From NCBI GenBank assembly GCA_003864495.1, contig ML133452.1:533672-597671 (forward strand): a stretch of DNA of 64,000 bases, written 5' to 3'. Positions within the stretch are counted from its first letter, which is position 1. Each line of letters begins with the position of its first letter. Below, one piece after another: positions 50,701 to 58,003 of this stretch. The notes under the pieces are model-generated. The model made no database searches. It was not told the DNA's origin and worked only from the letters and a program-made list of their open reading frames with translations. The position numbers were made by a program, and so were the translations under genes. Source of the DNA: Nemopilema nomurai (taxonomy: Eukaryota > Cnidaria > Scyphozoa > Rhizostomeae > Rhizostomatidae).

Positions 50701-53700
50701 TAGGTTTAAACAACTATGAAAATGGCATAGACCTAGGTTACCCTTTCAAGATGAACGCGAAAACGCTGGGAGCATGTCAGCATATTCAATAGCTCTGCAA
50801 AAGGACACTAAAGTCAATGGCTAATTCTGTAGTTATGGCTTCCTTTCTTTTGAGTGTTAATTCAACAACGAGAGATGTCCGCGCTTTGGTGGTAGATACT
50901 TGACAGAGTCTGGGTGGTACTCATACGATAAACGTGACAAAAACTGGGACTCACTTTAGGGCTCTTTGAATAGGGCTTCTTCAGCATGACTTCCAAGTTG
51001 CTCTGCAGATGCCGGATGGCAGGCACTACCCATTCGCTTTCTCTAATATCTTGTATACACTTTTCGATGTATAGGCTTCTCACTTGGTCCTTTACACACT
51101 GGGACATGGTCAGAATATCCAGATGAGACTGCACGGCCTGGTTAATCAAGTGTGTTGGCAGAGAGTCGACGTGGCATAGGCCCCAAACAACTTCCAAAAG
51201 CTGAAAAGCAGTAATGATATGCAATAACGATTTCTATTGGGATAAGCTCAATAGCGAGTGAACACAAGAACATTTCTTAGATATAGATATATCTACTAGA
51301 ATTTGTTACTGCTGGTATATTGTATCTAACTTACCCCTAAATTCACAACTTGGTTTATCCATCAAAAGATTTTTTTACAAATTCGAACACATGAGAAAGT
51401 GAAGGAAATGTTGAACAACAAAGACGAGTCGTGGCAAGACCGTCGACCGTTCTAATCACTGCAAAAATTGAAGGAAAATTATGTCGAGTACAGGGGGAAA
51501 CATATGCTTTATAGTACAGTACATCACTGTAGCTATAAATAGCGGAACCAGTTTCTGCATACTTAAGAGTACTTTTTCGACATTTCTCAGAGCATGCAAA
51601 TATCGGAAAGTTACCAAAAAGCTGACACAATAAATAGCCAGTTGCGGATTAAGGGTGATAAGAAGAGCGTATGATCGTCTATAATTGGCAAACCACCGTC
51701 ACTTAACACCTCACTTTTGGGGTTTTCCATAGAGATGTAGACAGGCTCCAAAACATCTAGGTGAAAAGACGACCTAGCCAAAAACTCCTTCCGCTATTTC
51801 TAGCAATTGTGGAGAAACAGACGGGGGAACCGAGTCACTAGTCTGAGTAACTAAAACACTCATCCTATTATGGCAGACTATCTATCAATAATTGACATCG
51901 GAACATTCTATCTCCACCGTGATAAAGGAAATGAAAGAAACGCTTCCGGAGAATGGAAAACGAACAGTGGAAAATAGCATCAGCAATGTGTTTAATAACA
52001 GCAGGTGGAATGCAAAAGAGCTGCACCGCACTAAAGAGCTACGAAAGTACCCTTGCCACGTGACCAGCCCCAGACTTCCATGTGCCAGAAGATTTGTAGA
52101 GTACTTACTTTGGCAACAGCCTTACTGTCGTTGACTTCTCGGCCTATTTTGCCAATCAGCATAAGCAGTTTCTCCCTCGCCTTTTCATCTTCGGAATTCC
52201 AGCTCTAACAAAACAGTGAAAACAATTGTCACAGAACAATTGTGGTAGATAAAATATCATTGACAACCCATGACACTTTTTCAATAATATTGCTAGTTTG
52301 GGCACATGTCTAACATTCTCTTATGCTTTTTCCAACGATAAATTCTAAAGATTAATAGCTGCACAATTTTTTTGACTTTGAAGAAAATGACCATGTCAAA
52401 GTTGAGCGAATAAAACCAAATAAAATTGACCGATGGAAATTACTCAGGTTATTACAACTCTTTTTACGTTTCCAAATTTTTATTCAATCCAACCCTTTTC
52501 TTCAATTCCTAACAACAAATTATGCCTTTCACGTTCCCAAGCCGGTAGTGATGAAGCTCCAATGACTATTGTTGAACGCAAGTAGCTATCAATAAATGAC
52601 CATGGCCCATCAATCGAAATGGCGGGGATAAGCAAAACGCACCTGCTGCAGCAAGCCAATCAAGTGTTCCAACTGATCAGAGGTGAAGCTTTGGGCTGCG
52701 CTGGCGATTATTGTGTGGATATTGTCCACAACAGTGTTGTGCTTTCCCGACTGCAACGGAAATGAACACAGGACACTAGATAAGTAGACTAGTATTCAGG
52801 ATAAACACTTTTCGTCAATGCGATTGCTAGCTAGCATACAGGCTGATCAGTGTCCCGTAGTGGTGGGTATAACAGTGAAATAATAAGGTCACAGTAGAGT
52901 CACGCTTCACTGCTCGCGCTTGCAAATGTGCAACCACTTGACGAATGGAAATGTTTCGTAAATAGTAATGGCCATCTTGACTGATGCGACTGTTAATTCT
53001 GGCCAATCTGCCGCCATCTCTTCCAAAGACGAAAGTGATGAAGAGAACAATAATGTCTTCTAATGTGACCCTAGGGCGGATTTTTCTACCAGAGGTTGTA
53101 TCGTTCCTTACAAAAGCGGTACCTGCATTGTCCAAATCGTAGTTAGCTCATCGTTAGAAAGCCGAGCACCAACAAATTCGACCACTTTCTTCAGCTTCTC
53201 GCAGTACTGATGCTGATGCAAGCTACCTAAAACAGTTGTGAACACTACATTATAGGCTGTTATCGCAAATACAGTTTATTGAAGATCAGGGGAAACTTTG
53301 AAAGACTCCTGTCTTGATAAAAACTAAACCCTGCCTCTCTTTGGACTTTTTATTAACCTTTTCCCCGTTATTCATACATTTGTCCGCTTAATCAGCCACC
53401 TTACATGTGCCATTTCCCACTTGAGAAACCGACAAACAAATTGAACAAAATGAATTCAATCAATGTGGGGACAGAATTTTCCCCACGAACCATTTGCACA
53501 CCCAACTTTAAATGATAGATTTTAGCTACTTACTTTGAAATGCGATTGAAAGAACTTTGTTCTCCAATAACCAATGCATCAAGGCATCATGGGATATTCC
53601 AGTTCGGTTCAAATGGACTTTCTCTGACTCTTTGATCAATTTGCATATCTGAAAGAAATAACGGCAACTTCATTCCATAAAGTACGAGTAGTACCTATGT

Positions 53701-56700
53701 AAATGTGTGGTTGCCAAAACCTTTGAACTGAAAAATCTATTCCCCAATGCCGCTAGAGGTGAAGAAAGCCTATTCTCTTTAGTGGCTGGTGTTAACAGAA
53801 AACAGAAAAATATGGACTGTAACGGCCATCATTTTCCTGTACTTAATACTCTTCCATCAAACAGTATAACAACTGCATGGATGCGAACAATCTTACCGTA
53901 AACATAGGAATAAACATAGAGTTTACGTGGCCATCTAAGTGGGCCATACAAGGGTCCTAGAGACATCCATAAAAGAGAATATCAAGGTTACTCAGGAAGC
54001 ATTTGCAAACATACTTCCTTCAAAGAATTCATCCGTGCGTTGTAATGAGCACTTTTCAACATATTCAGTAGCGTCCCTAAATGTAGCTCGTCTAAATAAG
54101 ACAATTTGTCTCTCCATAGCACTTGACAAAGCAGCTTTAACGTCCGTAGCAGATCAAAAACCTTGCCAATTTCCTGCAAATATAACAAAAAAAACAAAAT
54201 TGAGCTTTTTTAGTTAGGAAGAATTTTCAGGAAAGGTGATTCTCATGTCACATAAAATAATTGTGATGGAGTGTTACTACATGGCTTTCCGTGTAAAAGG
54301 AACACTATGCTAGCACATGGGGTGGGAAGGCAGACCAAAGAGAGTGGGTTTACACTAGAACAGGAAACTTCTTAAGGGTAAGGGTGAAATATGAGTTGTG
54401 AACAAGCAATGGATCTGACATTATATTACTGTACCTTCTCTTTTATATTTGACTCCTTTAGTTCTTTGACGAACATCACAGCTTTATCAGCAGCGCTGCC
54501 AAGTTTGTACTGAAAAGAAAAGTGAACTTGTTATGAACTAAGCAATTTCAAAGAGAACATCATGAAAATAGGTGCTACAATCATAGCCCTTAGGATAGGT
54601 GTTTTCTACTTTTGCAGATATTAAGAAGACTTAAAATACCATTGTGAAGTATGGCATGCTGAATTTGAGTTAAAGGTATCAAAACATTTATTTTTTCCTC
54701 AAAGTTTAACGATAAATATTTCTTTTGTGCCATGGCATCGCTCATGATTGTGAAGCCAAGACAATTTTTATCCTGCAATGCCTTAAGAAAACGCCTCAGA
54801 GAGATTAACTCACAATAATGGGTCCATGTACAAATTGAGTCTATACAGACTTTGGGGGCAGTGTCTAGAAAATATTGGGCCATGTTCAGAAACTCCCTAT
54901 CACTACATTAAAACATTCATTCTCTTAATACAGATTGATAGTTTGTAGCCAATTAGCGGCATTGAGAAGCTTCTGAATAAATAAGCGCAAACAAAAAACT
55001 CACCCCTGCCACTTCAGGATTGAGGTAGGCAGCACAAACTCCAAGTGGTTGCAGAAGAGCTGCTAAAATCTGCAGCAAGAAATGGATTATTTAGTAAATA
55101 AAAACAAAAGCAAACCAAATCAAAAAATAAAACTCTTGTGTATAATATTGTTGCATGAATAGAAACAAAATCTATTGAAAATAAATCAAATGCAATGCTG
55201 AATATAGCTGGTGGCAAAACACTTTAAAAACGCTATACTTACTGGGGCTGTTAGTGATTCAGATTTCTCAATACGGTCACAAATTGCATCTAAGCCATTT
55301 TTAAGACCAAACTAAAACCAAAAGGAAAAAGAAAATTATTAAAGCAAGAAAAACATGTCTTACTCAAGCAACTATAAAATGTCAAAACAACTATATATCT
55401 AAATGCAGTATCATTTACAAGAATGCGGTATGGCATGAACATAAATATTATTAAAATAATCAACTCAGCACAACATGGAATATCAACAATTTTTATTTAA
55501 CAAACAATGAAAAATGACAGGAAAGATGTCTTGAATGATAAAGGCATCCAATACAGGCTGAAAATTCAATGAAACAAGCCTGTAATGAAGCAAGATTTTC
55601 CATATGACATCCTTAAAATTCTTCCGGAAAGCAGATAACTGAAAATTAGACTGAGGTTTCCAACTTCCAAGTTTTGCAAATATAAGCATAAGAAAAGCCA
55701 CATACCCTATTTATCAGGTTCACAAGCCAGCCAAATGGATCCTGCAAAAAATCATTGATGCAAATAACACTTATTTATTCATCTCCACTTATTTATGTAA
55801 AATATAAGCAATGGTAGAATTTTCACCTGCAAAAGACTTTGCCTGAAAAAAATGCTTAAAGAATATACTCACCCTTCCAACACTTAAAGTTGGACTCATA
55901 GCTGGACATTTTTGAAAACCATAAATATCTTCATAATATGTTCTATCCCATCTTTTGTTTCTGTTCTTGAAATGGTATTCACAGTCAGGGTCAAAGGCCT
56001 ACCAAAAGTGACAATTGGTCAAAATTAGATAATATAATGCTAATAGCAAGTCTTTGTTAATATGGTCATAACTGAAACATATGAAATTAGACATTTCTTG
56101 GTGAGAAACAATACAGTAAATTTCTATAGAGGGTTAGCTAACAGGCATCATTATTTCAAGTCTTAATTCCCTACAGCTGAATGTTTTATGAAGTAACATT
56201 TGGTATAAATTGCAAGCAGAGAGGTTATTTTTTACAAATTCGTTCATTGGTTTTGAATTCCTCTACATTCAAATACTGTAGAGTACATTCAATAATAATA
56301 TATACTTAAGGCAATACGTAATAGAATAAAATGAATGACATTACACTAGCGGACCTGTATAAGAGCGGGAATTCTTAAGGAGGAACTCTCTCAGCAGCAA
56401 AATTAATCAAGGAGAAAGCATCCCCTTTTCAGATAATAATTTTAGAAACTATATAGGTGGATTATGACTATCTATATGATTCTTTCAATAATTATTTTCA
56501 ATAGAGTAGTAGTAGAGTAGTGTTCAATAGACAGCTTTTGTCAAAGCAACAAAATGACACATCTCTTGATTTATCAGACACCAGGTTAGTAAACCAGTTT
56601 TTATCTCTTGTGTAAACAGCATATGGAGAGGAGTATCAAAAAAAGAGGCAGGCAGCTGGAAATTTATTTGCCTTAAACTATATATTTGCATTTAGGAAAG

Positions 56701-57992
56701 ATTTATTGAACTGGTTGTTCAATTGTGTTTCAAGGACAAAAAATGGCAACTGGTTTTGGTAAGCAACTACTAAGGCAATAACTAAACTTGTTGGTGAGGA
56801 TGAGTTGACTGCAGAAAACAAATAAAAGTACCTGTGACAGAACAGACAGAAGTGTCATTGGAACTGGGTCAAAATGCAGTCTGGCAGCAGCTAGGTCAAT
56901 AAACAACCTTAACATGTTATACACTCCTTCAAGCGTCTCTGAATTCCATTTTCTCACAGCATCTGATGTTAGAAGCTGAACAAAACAGATGCAACAGTAA
57001 AAAACAATGAAGATCAACAGAGATTTTAAAACTCTTATCAAGATCATTGCCATAACTATAGCTCAATAGGGAAGGAACAATTTGTAGCTTTGGTATTTTA
57101 AAGGGCAAAGGGGCTCTACAAATAAAAATCTAACACTTATCGGCCGACATTAAAAATATTCTGGGTGGTTACCTTTTGAAAACATTCAGGGAGTGCTCTC
57201 TCCATGAAATGCTTGCAGTTTTCATCTTTCTCTGCCTCACCTATAACAAAAACAAAAATAACAATAAAAATATATATATATAAAAAAATCAAGGGTTACA
57301 AGGCTCTCGGTTTTTGTTTTCTGGAGAACTTTATGTTCTTGTACACTGGCAGAAGAAATCAATTTTCTATGCCTGACATTAAGTTCACGGAAAATGATTA
57401 GCACCTCAAACAATGCAAATATATGTTCAGGATATATATACAGTAGTTTTGCTCTCCTCAGCCATGTTAAAAAAGGGACATCACTAAATTGATAAAAAAT
57501 CACTGTACCCCTTTGTGTAACTTTTATTGCACCCAATAAACATTTTCCTAATGATTCGTTCTTCCTATATGGAATGGACCAGTTTTCTACAAATATTCTT
57601 TCTTTTAATTGATACAAATTTGTTGTTGGAAATTCATCTGGAACAGATTCAAGTCCAATGTCAAAATTTTCTGAGTTTGCATCAAAGTCATCCTGGGTGG
57701 TGCTAACAGCTTCATCATATGAAGGTGGCGACTGTTTATGCTTTGACATTTGCTCCATTTCAACTGGCCCAGGCATTGGGTCTTTGTCTCCTTGTCTATA
57801 CTGTGCATCCTTCATTTCAATATCACCTCCAGGATCATTGCTTAGGAAGCTGTCTCTATTGTCTTCCCCTGTTAGGATTGAGACTGCTTCACTAAGGTCA
57901 TTCTTTGCATGTCTAAGTGCACTCTGGATTTGCACAATGTCTTCAAATCCCATTGCCAATAAGGATGTTATGTTTTCATCACTAGGCTCCAT
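5188..57992 (-). CDS. USP24: Ubiquitin carboxyl-terminal hydrolase 24 (whole gene, 64 coding exons)
   Basis: A peptidase C19 (USP) deubiquitinase, removing ubiquitin from substrates in cytoplasm and nucleus. I traced coding exons from the ATG at 57992 to the stop at 5188-5190, each bounded by AG/GT and matching the family in order and phase. They sum to about 2,550 residues, close to the roughly 2,620 of vertebrate USP24. Order: UBA domain (residues about 5-45), helical-repeat region (to about 900), ubiquitin-like segment (about 900-1000), linker and more helical repeats (to about 1610), USP catalytic domain (about 1617-2000), C-terminal helical region. All catalytic boxes are intact. One junction is unresolved: the exon at 35242-35340 ends in a strong donor of phase 1 while the next (26003-26055) needs phase 2. 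A weak donor four bases further on or an unseen microexon would fix it. Two GPCR genes sit in that intron. Confidence 0.93.
7663..8842. other. USP24 intron, nothing recognised
   Basis: AT-rich 1.2-kb intron between the exons at 7577-7662 and 8843-8908. Only short random frames; no repeat structure seen by eye. Confidence 0.4.
9605..11509. other. USP24 intron, nothing recognised
   Basis: A 1.9-kb intron. Several short frames (for example 9665-9925 and 10850-11113) lack domains, conserved motifs or splice context. No mobile element identified. Confidence 0.4.
11965..12095 (+). mobile_element. MITE-like inverted-repeat element, left-end fragment (copy 1)
   Basis: Shares with copy 2 the outer segment GAACAAGTGCTTTG, then CACAAT.GC, AGCGGAAC, GCATACT, AAAGTACTTTT, CGTCCGACACTCCTCAGAGT and ATGCAAAC. 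It keeps the outermost terminal-repeat part that copy 2 has lost on its left side, but similarity ends near 12095, so only the left end is present. Lies in a USP24 intron. Confidence 0.7.
18061..18191 (-). CDS. USP24: USP24 exon 47: Asn/Asp box, end of catalytic core
   Basis: Encodes [20 protein letters not shown] followed by a stretch ending [16 protein letters not shown] carries the third catalytic-triad position of USPs (Asn or Asp). Phase 2 entry matches the AG left by exon 46, and by its partial duplicate. Confidence 0.92.
18278..18565. repeat. Minisatellite, 9 copies of a 32-base unit
   Basis: Exactly 288 bases, nine head-to-tail units beginning CGAAATATCACAATTTTATC and ending CATTGCATGG-like sequence. 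Eight units look identical by eye; one (around 18470-18485) has a few substitutions. It lies in the USP24 intron between exons 46 and 47. Because 32 is not a multiple of 3 and the unit has no stop codon in any plus-strand frame, it creates artificial open frames of over 100 residues. Confidence 0.95.
18922..19000 (-). pseudogene. Partial tandem duplicate of USP24 exon 46 (second His box)
   Basis: About 80% identical (61 of 76 bases) to the 3' part of exon 46, including the unusual donor GTTTGCG, and lying 34 bases downstream of it inside the next intron. It encodes [20 protein letters not shown], retaining the catalytic-type His. Of 15 substitutions, 8 are silent and the rest change only 5 residues. 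The only nearby acceptor (AAAACAG ending at 19001) puts it in the wrong phase for joining to exon 45 or exon 46, so it is probably a relic, though its coding-like divergence is surprising. An alternative exon using another acceptor remains possible. Confidence 0.7.
19034..19224 (-). CDS. USP24: USP24 exon 46: His box of the catalytic domain
   Basis: Encodes [10 protein letters not shown], a variable Ser/Asp-rich loop, then [20 protein letters not shown]. The His in AGHYYS is the general base of the triad, near residue 1900. The donor is the non-consensus GTTTGC. The 3' 76 bases of this exon plus this donor have been copied to 18922-18997 (see the separate entry). Confidence 0.93.
19530..19649 (-). 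CDS. USP24: USP24 exon 45: central beta-sheet of the USP domain
   Basis: Encodes [20 protein letters not shown] followed by [14 protein letters not shown]. The LP.VL.I.LKR motif is universal in USP domains and precedes the substrate-binding region. It ends in phase 0 and joins to exon 46. Confidence 0.92.
20291..22193 (-). CDS. USP24: USP24 exons 40-44: QQD box and zinc ribbon
   Basis: Exons: 22150-22193, 21548-21674, 21136-21189, 20799-20881, 20291-20429. They encode [20 protein letters not shown], then VREQQ joined across a splice site to DAFEFF (the QQD box), then [13 protein letters not shown] and [10 protein letters not shown]. The two CxxC pairs are the zinc-ribbon cysteines at the tips of the USP fingers. 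All match USP24 in order and spacing. Confidence 0.92.
22730..22843 (-). CDS. USP24: USP24 exon 39: Cys box of the catalytic domain
   Basis: This 114-base exon encodes [20 protein letters not shown], the USP Cys box. The Cys in GATC is the catalytic nucleophile, near residue 1640, and the preceding Asn forms the oxyanion hole. Flanking splice sites are TTTCAG and GTACGG. The catalytic residue is intact, so the enzyme should be active. Confidence 0.93.
23243..26055 (-). CDS. USP24: USP24 exons 34-38: region leading into the catalytic domain
   Basis: Exons: 26003-26055, 25379-25459, 24904-24981, 23962-24070, 23243-23384. They encode [63 protein letters not shown] and [16 protein letters not shown], all counterparts of the vertebrate segment just before the USP domain. 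For the first exon an acceptor nine bases upstream (TCGTAG at 26065) would add residues ending in SQC, which resembles vertebrate USP24 better; both give the same frame. Confidence 0.85.
24536..24876. repeat. G-rich minisatellite array
   Basis: Imperfect tandem repeats built from AGCAAGCGGGGTGAGC, TGAAGCATGGGTTGTGGGGT and GGGCATGACGCAATC modules, about 340 bases, within the USP24 intron between the exons at 24904-24981 and 23962-24070. All G runs are on the plus strand. Long Pro/His-rich frames on the minus strand here are by-products of the repeat. Confidence 0.9.
26065..27717. other. Start of the longest USP24 intron, before the nested GPCR
   Basis: AT-rich. Contains an ATT/ATC-type microsatellite at about 26735-26840. 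No exon recognised; a microexon that would resolve the exon 33-34 phase could lie here or elsewhere in this 9.2-kb intron. Confidence 0.4.
27718..29676 (-). CDS. Rhodopsin-family (class A) orphan G protein-coupled receptor with long third loop, nested in USP24
   Basis: Single-exon frame of 652 residues. Seven hydrophobic helices: about 18-42, 54-78, 98-120 (with Cys at the start), 140-160, 185-210, then after a loop of about 300 residues, helices 6 (about 570-595) and 7 (about 608-630). Diagnostic features: [11 protein letters not shown] (ERF in place of DRY), the second-loop GACG cysteine, TYLPF in helix 6 (position of CWxP), and [11 protein letters not shown] where NPxxY normally stands. 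The third intracellular loop is rich in Asp, Glu, Asn and Ser, with a basic motif [11 protein letters not shown] before helix 6. It lies in the longest USP24 intron, same strand as the host gene, about 2.8 kb from a paralogue. Ligand unknown; it would act at the plasma membrane through G proteins or arrestin. A start at the second Met (residue 11) is possible. Confidence 0.9.
   Translation of the reverse strand: MKRFFHNAAVMGFDDHFLSFLIVLYTVVFVIGLVLNISILTVILSSRLNRSRISNLYLMQFLIIDVISCIVNSSYNMTALLVHLPRREARTVAEYATACGLSTFTVYVVSVIKVLSLMLLSLERFFAVRHPLLYPKYSSRKLLLLLTAYIVFQAVSTMLPSVLKPGWIEYFGEVGGACGMNWGASVVYYVLPVVLLNFVIPAAILVVTNISVFIIARKQRKRDRELHSPARDVVSRKAGLVKTLVRTVWLMESGNGQPSETYTDRSTGVLCNATAATGVDDVILNSVKLNGLKEFSENKHHRECQHEIEAIGDLATASLSVCAPLDVGVPALELVQQGNFVISNNDQELADSRTEWTGASNLTADSRDNDQNHNAVLISGRRAGMNENGPSNDVDQIANKDREFSNGKGFGAAVATAEVWQNNNADDVTFALESSPLPTMSGRNVDFAVGNDISGCIENGNRFSEVDPKENGEAQYEAIEYGSFEGGVSEGSSPEMAVDLKEITAAHSEESAAPSITGFDQTRCASRCRGGPQDQCCDDPFRHLTRQKRLRLLSLPTSYNDLESDEARWNIVQSTLLVVLCHFVTYLPFIVSRLVETLTPKRVLSSEVSAATAAINNLDVILIPLIILWTRGNFRKELKEKLRATFRKWKRG
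29677..32455. other. Spacer between the two nested GPCR genes
   Basis: About 2.8 kb separating the divergent GPCR 5' ends, so both promoters should lie here. It contains a 16-base unit (TGCAGCCTCGCATTTG) repeated three times at about 31177-31225 and a 21-base direct duplication at about 32359-32400. Short frames such as 31925-32272 (115 residues) are unrecognised and not supported as genes. Confidence 0.4.
32456..34231 (+). CDS. Rhodopsin-family orphan G protein-coupled receptor, paralogue, nested in USP24 on the opposite strand
   Basis: Single-exon frame of 591 residues. Helices at about 8-32, 44-68, 86-110 (with Cys before), 127-148, 178-203, then helix 6 about 510-535 and helix 7 about 545-565. 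Motifs: [11 protein letters not shown] (DRF for DRY), second-loop [17 protein letters not shown] in helix 6, and [12 protein letters not shown] in helix 7 (NPxxY without Tyr). Shared with the minus-strand neighbour: KVLSL.LLS, PGW..Y in loop 2, NISVFI.ARKQ at the end of helix 5, K(K/R)L(K/R).LS.P.S before helix 6 and LDVIL in helix 7; these mark the two as paralogues. The third loop is about 265 residues, acidic and Asp/Ser/Gly-rich. It is transcribed against USP24. Long overlapping frames on both strands are shadows of this GC-richer coding region. Confidence 0.9.
   Translation: MTISLGLKISLTVFYGGVLLIGTPLNIAILHQMHYRQNSRTSVANLFLTSLLAATILSSMSGCPYYLVSLLAELPSVSDASMKSHLPACRAAIFFNYWLAACKVLSLTLLSMDRFIAIIWPYFYVQRVTKVRATLAIVIVWLQALATSLPLPIMPGWVSYIAVHGAACGYEWELSGRDFVVPVLLMDFMIPTAIIIVANISVFIVARKQKRSIRQTIRLSKADEQSRGKMLLVNTLAKAITLMDMTGTYQNKNSEHSNQESGGLRPIARAPIHGTATPDTGGDAKSEDVGVSMQHANPDEDMTQRPSLAKDNKHVSDNSAYEMEDRQIADTITKAKNQHSCGMVNEGLDASDVKDTDSVPEKHGGQGSKVRSGSEMNGDIEDGEKIEDVQIDIIGSYSGDDVMHAGRMPDFDIKRELEARNKTANKTSSPKSQVQRFLTKNGFNGRSPEGRRARISMVELAEPNSVTSFDADDFTRLEKGKKLKILSDPSSHRQQLKTLQLRKTQPSLVLSTILLVFFFLLTWLPFIISRIFRSANINLSEEMVSIPAAITNLDVILNPVVILATRKSLRRKLLRRFLSIIPLTGSRRTQA
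34232..35241. other. Remainder of the USP24 host intron
   Basis: AT-rich sequence between the nested plus-strand GPCR and USP24 exon 33. Presumably includes the GPCR 3' untranslated region. No feature recognised. Confidence 0.35.
35242..42892 (-). CDS. USP24: USP24 exons 24-33: linker and second helical region
   Basis: Exons: 42807-42892, 42068-42152, 41199-41321, 40603-40688, 39544-39687, 38210-38573, 37757-37936, 37119-37259, 36190-36244, 35242-35340. Family blocks include [84 protein letters not shown] and [15 protein letters not shown]. Exon 38210-38573 carries a Ser/Thr/Pro-rich insert, probably disordered. The donor used for exon 39544-39687 is GTGAAA at 39543, which keeps LARF and the following phase; a donor 48 bases earlier would cause a stop. 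The last exon of this block has the unresolved phase described under the whole gene. Confidence 0.84.
39927..39946. repeat. Poly-G run
   Basis: A run of about 11-12 G residues in a USP24 intron. Such tracts are error-prone in assembly, and length is uncertain. Confidence 0.8.
42946..43345. mobile_element. MITE-like inverted-repeat element, near-complete 400-bp copy (copy 2)
   Basis: The left end starts TCACAATTGCTAGAAAAAGC and the right end is its reverse complement over at least 54 bases, including TTTTCGCATACTTAAAAGTA. The right end carries about 28 more bases of outer repeat, which the left lacks. The whole 400 bases is flanked by a 12-base direct repeat, ACAGTTAAAATA, at 42934-42945 and 43346-43357, taken as a target-site duplication. 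No coding capacity, so it would depend on a transposase elsewhere. Lies in the USP24 intron between exons 42807-42892 and 44573-44704. Confidence 0.88.
44265..44535. repeat. AATCATA-type tandem array
   Basis: Imperfect head-to-tail repeats combining CATTAATCATACGATCA and ATCATAGGCC/GACCATT modules, period roughly 30-37 bases, about eight units. Sits immediately upstream of the acceptor-distal side of exon 44573-44704, ending within about 40 bases of it. Confidence 0.88.
44573..46077 (-). CDS. USP24: USP24 exons 21-23: ubiquitin-like segment
   Basis: Exons 45967-46077, 45317-45415 and 44573-44704. They encode [35 protein letters not shown] and [20 protein letters not shown] followed by a Ser-rich linker. 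The order strand, strand, helix, strand, LHQL.L.DGQTLSV matches the ubiquitin-like domain inside large USPs of the USP24/USP9X type. The acceptor of the last exon is the TTTTTAG ending at 44705, which restores the residues LTNNKDQ expected from the family; two closer AGs were rejected because they delete them. Confidence 0.86.
46683..51200 (-). CDS. USP24: USP24 exons 14-20: central helical region
   Basis: Exons: 50955-51200, 49387-49662, 48980-49091, 48207-48424, 47790-47846, 47385-47437, 46683-46749. Recognisable blocks are [87 protein letters not shown] and [17 protein letters not shown]. The 53-base exon 47385-47437 carries a Gln/Lys-rich stretch where vertebrate USP24 has a longer Ala/Thr-rich linker, so this linker is much shorter here. 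Phases agree throughout; the assignment of the 53-base exon is the least certain because its sequence is low-complexity. Confidence 0.85.
47925..48206. repeat. Short direct duplication in a USP24 intron
   Basis: A 19-base unit (AAAATGCAGACTCGTTATC) occurs twice in tandem at about 48043-48083. The rest of the intron is unremarkable. Confidence 0.6.
49240..49375. repeat. CAA/ACG trinucleotide microsatellite
   Basis: Dense CAA, ACG and CAG triplets in the USP24 intron next to exon 49387-49662. Reading it on the minus strand appends a Cys/His-rich artefact to the exon frame; the true exon ends at the donor left of 49387. Confidence 0.92.
49749..49800. repeat. 22-base direct duplication
   Basis: The segment GTCTACTTAACTATTTGTGT with flanking bases occurs twice in tandem in a USP24 intron. 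Recent replication slippage is the simplest explanation. Confidence 0.7.
51535..51812. mobile_element. MITE-like inverted-repeat element, degraded copy (copy 3)
   Basis: Aligns along its whole length with copy 2: AGCGGAACC, GCATACTTAAGAGTACTTTT, CTCAGAG.ATGCAAA, CAATAAATAGCCAGTTGCGG, GGGTGATAAG, CTTAACACCTCACTTT, CAAAACATCTAGGTGAAA, GACGACCTAGC and the right end TTCTAGCAATTGTGG. It has an internal deletion of about 60-70 bases and lacks the inner right terminal repeat. Lies in the USP24 intron between exons 50955-51200 and 52109-52204. Confidence 0.82.
52109..57240 (-). CDS. USP24: USP24 exons 2-13: N-terminal helical-repeat region
   Basis: Exon coordinates (minus strand, 5' to 3'): 57173-57240, 56832-56975, 55873-55998, 55706-55741, 55243-55311, 55004-55069, 54435-54509, 54015-54173, 53534-53648, 53123-53226, 52643-52750, 52109-52204. 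Every junction preserves frame. Landmarks shared with vertebrate USP24 include [41 protein letters not shown] (a 36-base exon), [47 protein letters not shown] and [12 protein letters not shown]. Family knowledge places ARM/HEAT-like helical repeats here, probably for substrate or partner binding. The introns are short. Confidence 0.88.
57509..57992 (-). CDS. USP24: USP24 exon 1: UBA domain and acidic linker
   Basis: First coding exon, starting [18 protein letters not shown]. The MGF loop, the helix ending in [13 protein letters not shown] and the length of about 45 residues identify a ubiquitin-associated (UBA) domain, as at the start of vertebrate USP24. An acidic, Ser/Pro-rich linker follows, then the conserved block [20 protein letters not shown]. 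The donor is AAAGGG|GTACAG, phase 1, which joins in frame to exon 2 (57173-57240). A possible acceptor (CTCCAG) at 58005 on the minus strand, 12 bases upstream of the ATG, suggests a separate non-coding first exon further right. Confidence 0.92.
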
Positions 57993-58003
57993 GTTGCTGT
58001 AAT

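Noticed and set aside
57237..57508. Continuation of the UBA-exon frame to 57237
   Set aside because: Sequence past the donor at 57507-57508 becomes hydrophobic intronic translation ending in a TA-rich tract; the joined exon 57173-57240 matches USP24 instead.
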